Origin: Candidatus Njordarchaeum guaymasense
Lineage (GTDB): Archaea > Asgardarchaeota > Njordarchaeia > Njordarchaeales > Njordarchaeaceae
NCBI GenBank assembly: GCA_030587605.1
Contig: JAUQYT010000028.1
Coordinates: forward strand, 1-26,576
DNA: 26,576 nucleotides
Direction of reading: 5' to 3'
The translations under genes and the position numbers were made by a program. Shown piece after piece: positions 23,446 through 26,576 of the stretch (position 1 is its first letter; every line of letters begins with the position of its first letter). Under the pieces are notes generated by a model. It was not told the DNA's origin. It saw nothing but the letters and a program-made list of their open reading frames with translations, and did not search any database.

Positions 23446-23967
23446 ATGTTGTCAGAGTCAACGGTGGACCGTAATACCCCGCGGACCTATGAGTCTTCGG
23501 GCAAGACGATGCATAAGGTCGTAGTAATAAAGGTCAGGAGGACTGGCAGCTGGGGTGTCGGACATTTAGAAAGCTGCGAAGAGCGCAGAGAGTACCTAGA
23601 AGGTGATCTTGACAGTGAAGTCGGTCGAGTTCTGGGCTCTAGGATCGTGGACATCAAGGAGGGTCTGGTTGTTTTCTGGATACTTTCGATGGGTAACAGG
23701 AATACCTTGGGGTTTGAGGCTAGCTACTTGCAGGGGGCTGTGGCTGCTGTGGTTGTCTTAGAATCATCAGATCGGGAGACTGTTCATGGAGCAACGGAGC
23801 TTCTGCGAACCATATGTAAGTCGTTCTCGATCCCCGTGATGCTTGTTGTTGGAGGAAAGGTCAGTGAGGGCCCAATTGGTTTCGGGTTGACACCTGAGTT
23901 TGCGAGCATTGCGTCTAAAGTTGTCAGCTTTGCCCAAGTTGGCCGGCAAATAATCCGAGGATCATAG
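23446..23967 (+). CDS. Ras-like small GTPase-fold protein with lost nucleotide motifs
   Basis: The 173-residue chain follows the order of a Ras/Rab/Arf-type domain after a 22-residue tail: strand HKVVVIKV (23-30), a P-loop position, LVVFWILSMGN (74-84) where the family has WDxxGQ, then YLQGAVAAVVVLESSDRETV (94-113), a very typical beta-4 region, and IPVMLVVGGK (129-138). However, the P-loop GxxxxGKS/T reads RRTGSWGVGHLE, WDxxGQ has lost Asp and Gln, and NKxD is GGKV. The fold is supported but GTP binding is unlikely, so it may be a pseudo-GTPase. GAGGTG lies 7 nt before the ATG. The longin gene follows on the same strand after about 110 bp, a common partner for archaeal Ras-like proteins. Confidence 0.55.
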   Translation: MLSESTVDRNTPRTYESSGKTMHKVVVIKVRRTGSWGVGHLESCEERREYLEGDLDSEVGRVLGSRIVDIKEGLVVFWILSMGNRNTLGFEASYLQGAVAAVVVLESSDRETVHGATELLRTICKSFSIPVMLVVGGKVSEGPIGFGLTPEFASIASKVVSFAQVGRQIIRGS

Positions 23968-24076
23968 GAATTGGTCTGCGGGGTACTCATCCGGACATGT
24001 GTGAGACAAAACATGAATTCCCCGCTCACACGTAGCACTGATCATAATGGGTGGACGTGTACAGAGGAGACAGAAG

Positions 24077-24511
24077 TTGATTAGAGCATTGTGGCTATTT
24101 GACCCCTTTGGCACGCGTATTCTTCGTTGGGTCAATAGCACTTATGGGAAAAGAGGTCGATTTGACGGACTTGAAGACGGGTTCTTGTCTGGTCCCCTCT
24201 CAAAGGCAATCAGAGATTTCATTGCGCAGGCAAATGCTGGCAAACAGGATTTCAAGACGCTTCGTTTCGAAAGCCATCAGTTGATCTTTTATTTTCGGAA
24301 GGGGTTCCTCGTTATCGCTGAAGTGGATTCCCCGGAAAGCTTTGAGCCTGCAATTCCTTTACTTTCGAAAACTCTGGAGAACGCCATAGTTGAAGACCCG
24401 CTCAGCTTCAGCGTACTTCTATGTAACTACGATATGCCTGGAAAGAATAGACTGATAAAGCAACTGTCTGCTTTTCTCAAGTCACAAGAGGTAGAAGTTA
24501 AGGCCAATTAG
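24077..24511 (+). CDS. Longin/roadblock-like domain protein
   Basis: The 144-residue protein opens with MIRALWLFDPFGTRILRW, the beta-hairpin start typical of longin and roadblock folds. It continues with a helix (FLSGPLSKAIRDFIAQA), the strands TLRFESHQLIFYF and FLVIAEVDS, and a further helix LLSKTLENAI. Related proteins in archaea and eukaryotes act as platforms or activators for Ras-like GTPases. I chose the TTG at 24077 because GAGGAG at 24064-24069 lies 7 nt before it and the domain begins at once. An ATG at 24047 has no site and would add ten charged residues. Its pairing with the GTPase-like gene supports a shared complex, perhaps at the membrane (inference). Confidence 0.6.
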   Translation: MIRALWLFDPFGTRILRWVNSTYGKRGRFDGLEDGFLSGPLSKAIRDFIAQANAGKQDFKTLRFESHQLIFYFRKGFLVIAEVDSPESFEPAIPLLSKTLENAIVEDPLSFSVLLCNYDMPGKNRLIKQLSAFLKSQEVEVKAN

Positions 24512-24718
24512 GTTGACAAGGGTTCCCCACTCCGTGTGTGCGTATTTTAGTTCTTCTTTTCGGAACCTTTGGATCGGGAATTGGATTTCTATTCTGTGTA
24601 GTATAGGAGGCTTCTTGGAAATCTTTGTGGATTCTCCTTTATTTGAGGGGGACGTCAGGTGCCTAGATTGCCAGGTCCACTGTCACATGTTGACTTAAGA
24701 TACTTCTAACTGAGGTGT
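24512..24718. other. Non-coding stretch after the longin gene
   Basis: About 200 bp, or about 350 bp if the small ORF that follows is not real. I see no gene or convincing hairpin. A 61-codon frame from a TTG at 24513 has a Cys-rich tail but no ribosome binding site. Confidence 0.35.
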
Positions 24719-24862
24719 ATGAATGAACTCAACATAGTTAAGTTTAAGTGTAGGTGGAAAGAGAATCGAAGTAAGCTAGCTACGCATAGTCGGTCACACC
24801 TAACAGAACTAGGTTTTTCTGGATTCATATTGAGAGATGTGGAGTGTGTTGTTTTTCCATGA
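24719..24862 (+). CDS. Possible 47-residue ORF overlapping the ferredoxin-like gene
   Basis: A short ORF starting MNELNIVKFKCRWK and ending VECVVFP. Its TGA overlaps the next gene's ATG as ATGA, which is typical of translational coupling. GAGGTG precedes the ATG but with only 1 nt of spacing, so initiation is doubtful. No domain recognised. It may be a leader peptide or chance. Confidence 0.25.
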   Translation: MNELNIVKFKCRWKENRSKLATHSRSHLTELGFSGFILRDVECVVFP

Positions 24863-25968
24863 GTAGCGGCAAGAGTAGCGAGGATGTTTACGAGAAGCTT
24901 CGCCAGAAGATGGATAATTTCCCCATTGGTCTCCCGAAAAGCAAGGAAATCATGAAGTTTCTTAAGAAACTATACACTGAGGAAGAGGCAAAGATCCTCA
25001 TCAACTTCAATATACCATACATGGATTCCAGGACCGTCGAGGAATTCTCGAAGACCACTGGGATAGATAAGACCAAGGTGAGAAAAATCTTCGAAGGCTT
25101 GGTTAAACGAGGAATGATTTACAAGAGTAGGAGCAGAAGGACTGGCACCGAGTACTATGCGATGATTCCCATGATCCCAGGCGCCTTTGAAGCTTACTTC
25201 GCAGACCCTAGGGTTCCTGAAAAGGATAAGGCTGAAGTATCCGATTGGGTCGAACGCTACTACGCCGATGGTTGGGGTCACGAGATCGGATCGTCAAAGT
25301 ACCCATGGGCTAGAGTCATCCCTGTCGAGAAGAATTTCGCTCCTCAAGTCGAAGTTCTTCCGTTCGAGCGAGTAAGTGAGTACATCAAGAATGCGAGTTC
25401 AGTTGGTCTAATGAATTGCGCTTGTAGAACTGCGAATAAAGGATGCGACAGACCTGTCGAGGTTTGCTTGACTTTCGACAAGTTTGCCGATTGGGTTGTT
25501 GAGTCAGGGGTAGGGCATTACATTGAGAAGAGTGAAGCGCAGAAGATCCTAGAGTCGTGTGAGAAGAAGGGGCTCGTGCACACCACCAACAATAGCCAAC
25601 AAGATGTCACCTTCGTCTGCAACTGCTGTACATGCTGCTGCGGCATACTGCGTGGGTTGTCACTACTAAGAAACCCAAGAGCATTCACGAAGTCAAACTA
25701 TCAACCGGTCGTTAACTATGAAGAGTGCAAGAAGTGTAGGAGTTGCGTGAGGATATGTCCGTTCAAGGCGTTGACGTTCCACTTCGGGCACAAGAGTGAT
25801 CTCTCCGACGAGAAGGTTGTATTCAACGGCGATCTGTGCATAGGGTGCGGGCTCTGCGCCAGCGCATGCCCGAATGATGCAATAACGTTAGCCAAGATCA
25901 AAGACGAAGTTCCAGAAAAGAGCGGCAGAGACGCGTGGATGAAAGTTCAGAACAACCGATTGCACTAG
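24859..25968 (+). CDS. Winged-helix, Cys-rich and 2x[4Fe-4S] ferredoxin fusion protein
   Basis: A 369-residue fusion. Residues about 40-100 form a helix-turn-helix (MDSRTVEEFSKTTGIDKTKV, then a wing RSRRTGTEYY). The middle holds NCACRTANKGC and VCLTF (Cys187, 189, 196, 203) and the dense cluster CNCCTCCCG (254-262). The C-terminus has two classical 4Fe-4S motifs: CKKCRSCVRICP (Cys290, 293, 296, 300) and CIGCGLCASACP (Cys327, 330, 333, 337). The clusters would carry electrons or sense redox, and the wHTH suggests DNA or protein binding. I recognise related proteins in anaerobic archaea and sulfate reducers but know of no proven function. The ATG at 24859 is preferred; a GTG at 24844 would add five residues. 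Neither has a good ribosome binding site. Confidence 0.75.
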   Translation: MSSGKSSEDVYEKLRQKMDNFPIGLPKSKEIMKFLKKLYTEEEAKILINFNIPYMDSRTVEEFSKTTGIDKTKVRKIFEGLVKRGMIYKSRSRRTGTEYYAMIPMIPGAFEAYFADPRVPEKDKAEVSDWVERYYADGWGHEIGSSKYPWARVIPVEKNFAPQVEVLPFERVSEYIKNASSVGLMNCACRTANKGCDRPVEVCLTFDKFADWVVESGVGHYIEKSEAQKILESCEKKGLVHTTNNSQQDVTFVCNCCTCCCGILRGLSLLRNPRAFTKSNYQPVVNYEECKKCRSCVRICPFKALTFHFGHKSDLSDEKVVFNGDLCIGCGLCASACPNDAITLAKIKDEVPEKSGRDAWMKVQNNRLH

Positions 25969-26031
25969 GAAGAGCGGAAGTCTCGTGAATCCATGGGATA
26001 GGCATGGTGCCTTGCATAAGCAATATTAGCA

Positions 26032-26058
26032 ACTTTGGGGCATAGCCTAGCCCCAAGT
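26032..26058 (+). promoter_or_regulatory. Hairpin covering the PAP2 ribosome binding site
   Basis: ACTT(T)GGGGC pairs with GCCCCAAGT (9 bp, one bulged T) around an ATAGCCTA loop. The 3' arm overlaps AAGTGA (26055-26060), the probable ribosome binding site 6 nt before the GTG. It could be a translational switch or the terminator of the upstream gene. Confidence 0.4.
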
Positions 26059-26066
26059 GACCTCAT

Positions 26067-26576
26067 GTGAGCTGGCTTTTTGACACAAGTCTGATTTCAG
26101 CTATACAGGCAGCGCTTTCGCCAACATTTGACTGGTTGTTCATCTTCTTCACGCTACTTGGAGAAGACTTCTTCTACATAGTCTTGATCGGCGTCGTCTA
26201 TTGGTGCTTCCACAAGAAAGGAGCAGTCTTCCTGGCTTATCTTATACTCTTCAGCGCCTACGTAAATTATTTCTCCAAGATGTTGTTCAACATGGATCGG
26301 CCGCTGGCTGCGTACCGGATCATCGACAAGACGGACATTTCACATGGCTTTCCAAGTGGACATGCTCAGAGTTCGACAACGTTCTGGACTTGGACCGCCC
26401 TAAGAATCAGGAGGAAGGTGCTGTATTTCCTATCCCCGTTCTTGATCTTCATGATTGGCCTCTCGAGGATATACCTTGGGGTTCACTACCCTGGGGACGT
26501 GATTGGTGGAGTCATAATTGGCTTCTTATTCATACTTATAGTCTGCTTGACGCGTCCTCACATTACTGCATTCCTC
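26067..26576 (+). CDS. PAP2-family membrane phosphatase, cut by the window end
   Basis: The first 170 residues of an integral membrane acid phosphatase of the PAP2 superfamily, which removes phosphate from lipid phosphates such as phosphatidate or isoprenyl pyrophosphates. All three signature motifs are present: KxxxxxxRP (Lys71, Arg78), PSGH (96-99, His99) and SRIYLGVHYPGD (Ser133, Arg134, His140, Asp144). Hydrophobic segments at about 23-46, 52-70, 117-132 and 145-160 fit a multi-pass protein. The GTG at 26067 is the first start after an in-frame stop. No stop is reached. It may recycle polyprenyl carriers (family knowledge), a role consistent with the archaeal context. Confidence 0.88.
   Translation, partial: MSWLFDTSLISAIQAALSPTFDWLFIFFTLLGEDFFYIVLIGVVYWCFHKKGAVFLAYLILFSAYVNYFSKMLFNMDRPLAAYRIIDKTDISHGFPSGHAQSSTTFWTWTALRIRRKVLYFLSPFLIFMIGLSRIYLGVHYPGDVIGGVIIGFLFILIVCLTRPHITAFL

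Noticed and set aside
24513..24698. 61-codon frame after the longin gene with a Cys-rich tail.
   Set aside because: No ribosome binding site, no homology recognised, and ordinary length for a chance frame.

Overview
The window looks archaeal, probably from a Bathyarchaeia-like or other uncultured Thermoproteota lineage; the lineage is inference. Supporting signs are a glycerol-1-phosphate dehydrogenase-type enzyme, TATA-like boxes about 25 nt before inferred transcript starts, strong GGAGGTGA-type ribosome binding sites, frequent TTG/GTG starts, a longin protein beside a Ras-like protein, and an AsnC-like tandem regulator. No tRNA, rRNA, CRISPR array, insertion sequence or phage gene was seen. 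It reads as chromosomal accessory metabolism.

Left part (1-6.1 kb): a NikR-type nickel-responsive repressor is divergent from a CPC-type heavy-metal P-type ATPase. An alpha/alpha-toroid protein and a G1P-dehydrogenase-like protein follow, and an M20 metallohydrolase converges on them.

Minus-strand block (4.8-12.4 kb): two units. The upstream unit is a DegT/DnrJ aminotransferase and a Gfo/Idh/MocA dehydrogenase, ending at a hairpin plus U-tract. The downstream unit is an APC permease, a GHL6-type glycoside hydrolase with a beta-galactosidase-trimerisation-like domain, and the M20 hydrolase. Together they suggest uptake and processing of a glycosylated or N-acylated compound and handling of an amino sugar or aminocyclitol (inference). 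A lone SCP2 protein is divergent from a two-domain GNAT protein at 12.8-14.4 kb.

Central cluster (14.4-22.8 kb): an SDR dehydrogenase, two tandem cyclase-family (PF04199) metallohydrolases, a phosphate-binding TIM-barrel protein, an FGGY kinase, a cupin, a second SDR with altered cofactor motifs, and a 496-residue regulator with two HTH/AsnC-like halves. A perfect 9+9 bp inverted repeat lies over the regulator's TATA box. Four of these genes are preceded by a similar AACCTTWWTT box. It resembles a self-regulated catabolic cluster for a sugar, polyol or sugar-acid-like substrate, but I cannot match it to a known pathway. This is the best candidate in the window for an undescribed system.

Right part (22.8-26.6 kb): a 41-residue single-TM microprotein with its own promoter and terminator; a pair made of a Ras-like protein that has lost its nucleotide motifs and a longin-domain protein; a possible 47-codon ORF overlapping (ATGA) a wHTH/Cys-rich/two-[4Fe-4S] protein; and a PAP2 phosphatase cut by the window end, whose ribosome binding site lies in a hairpin.
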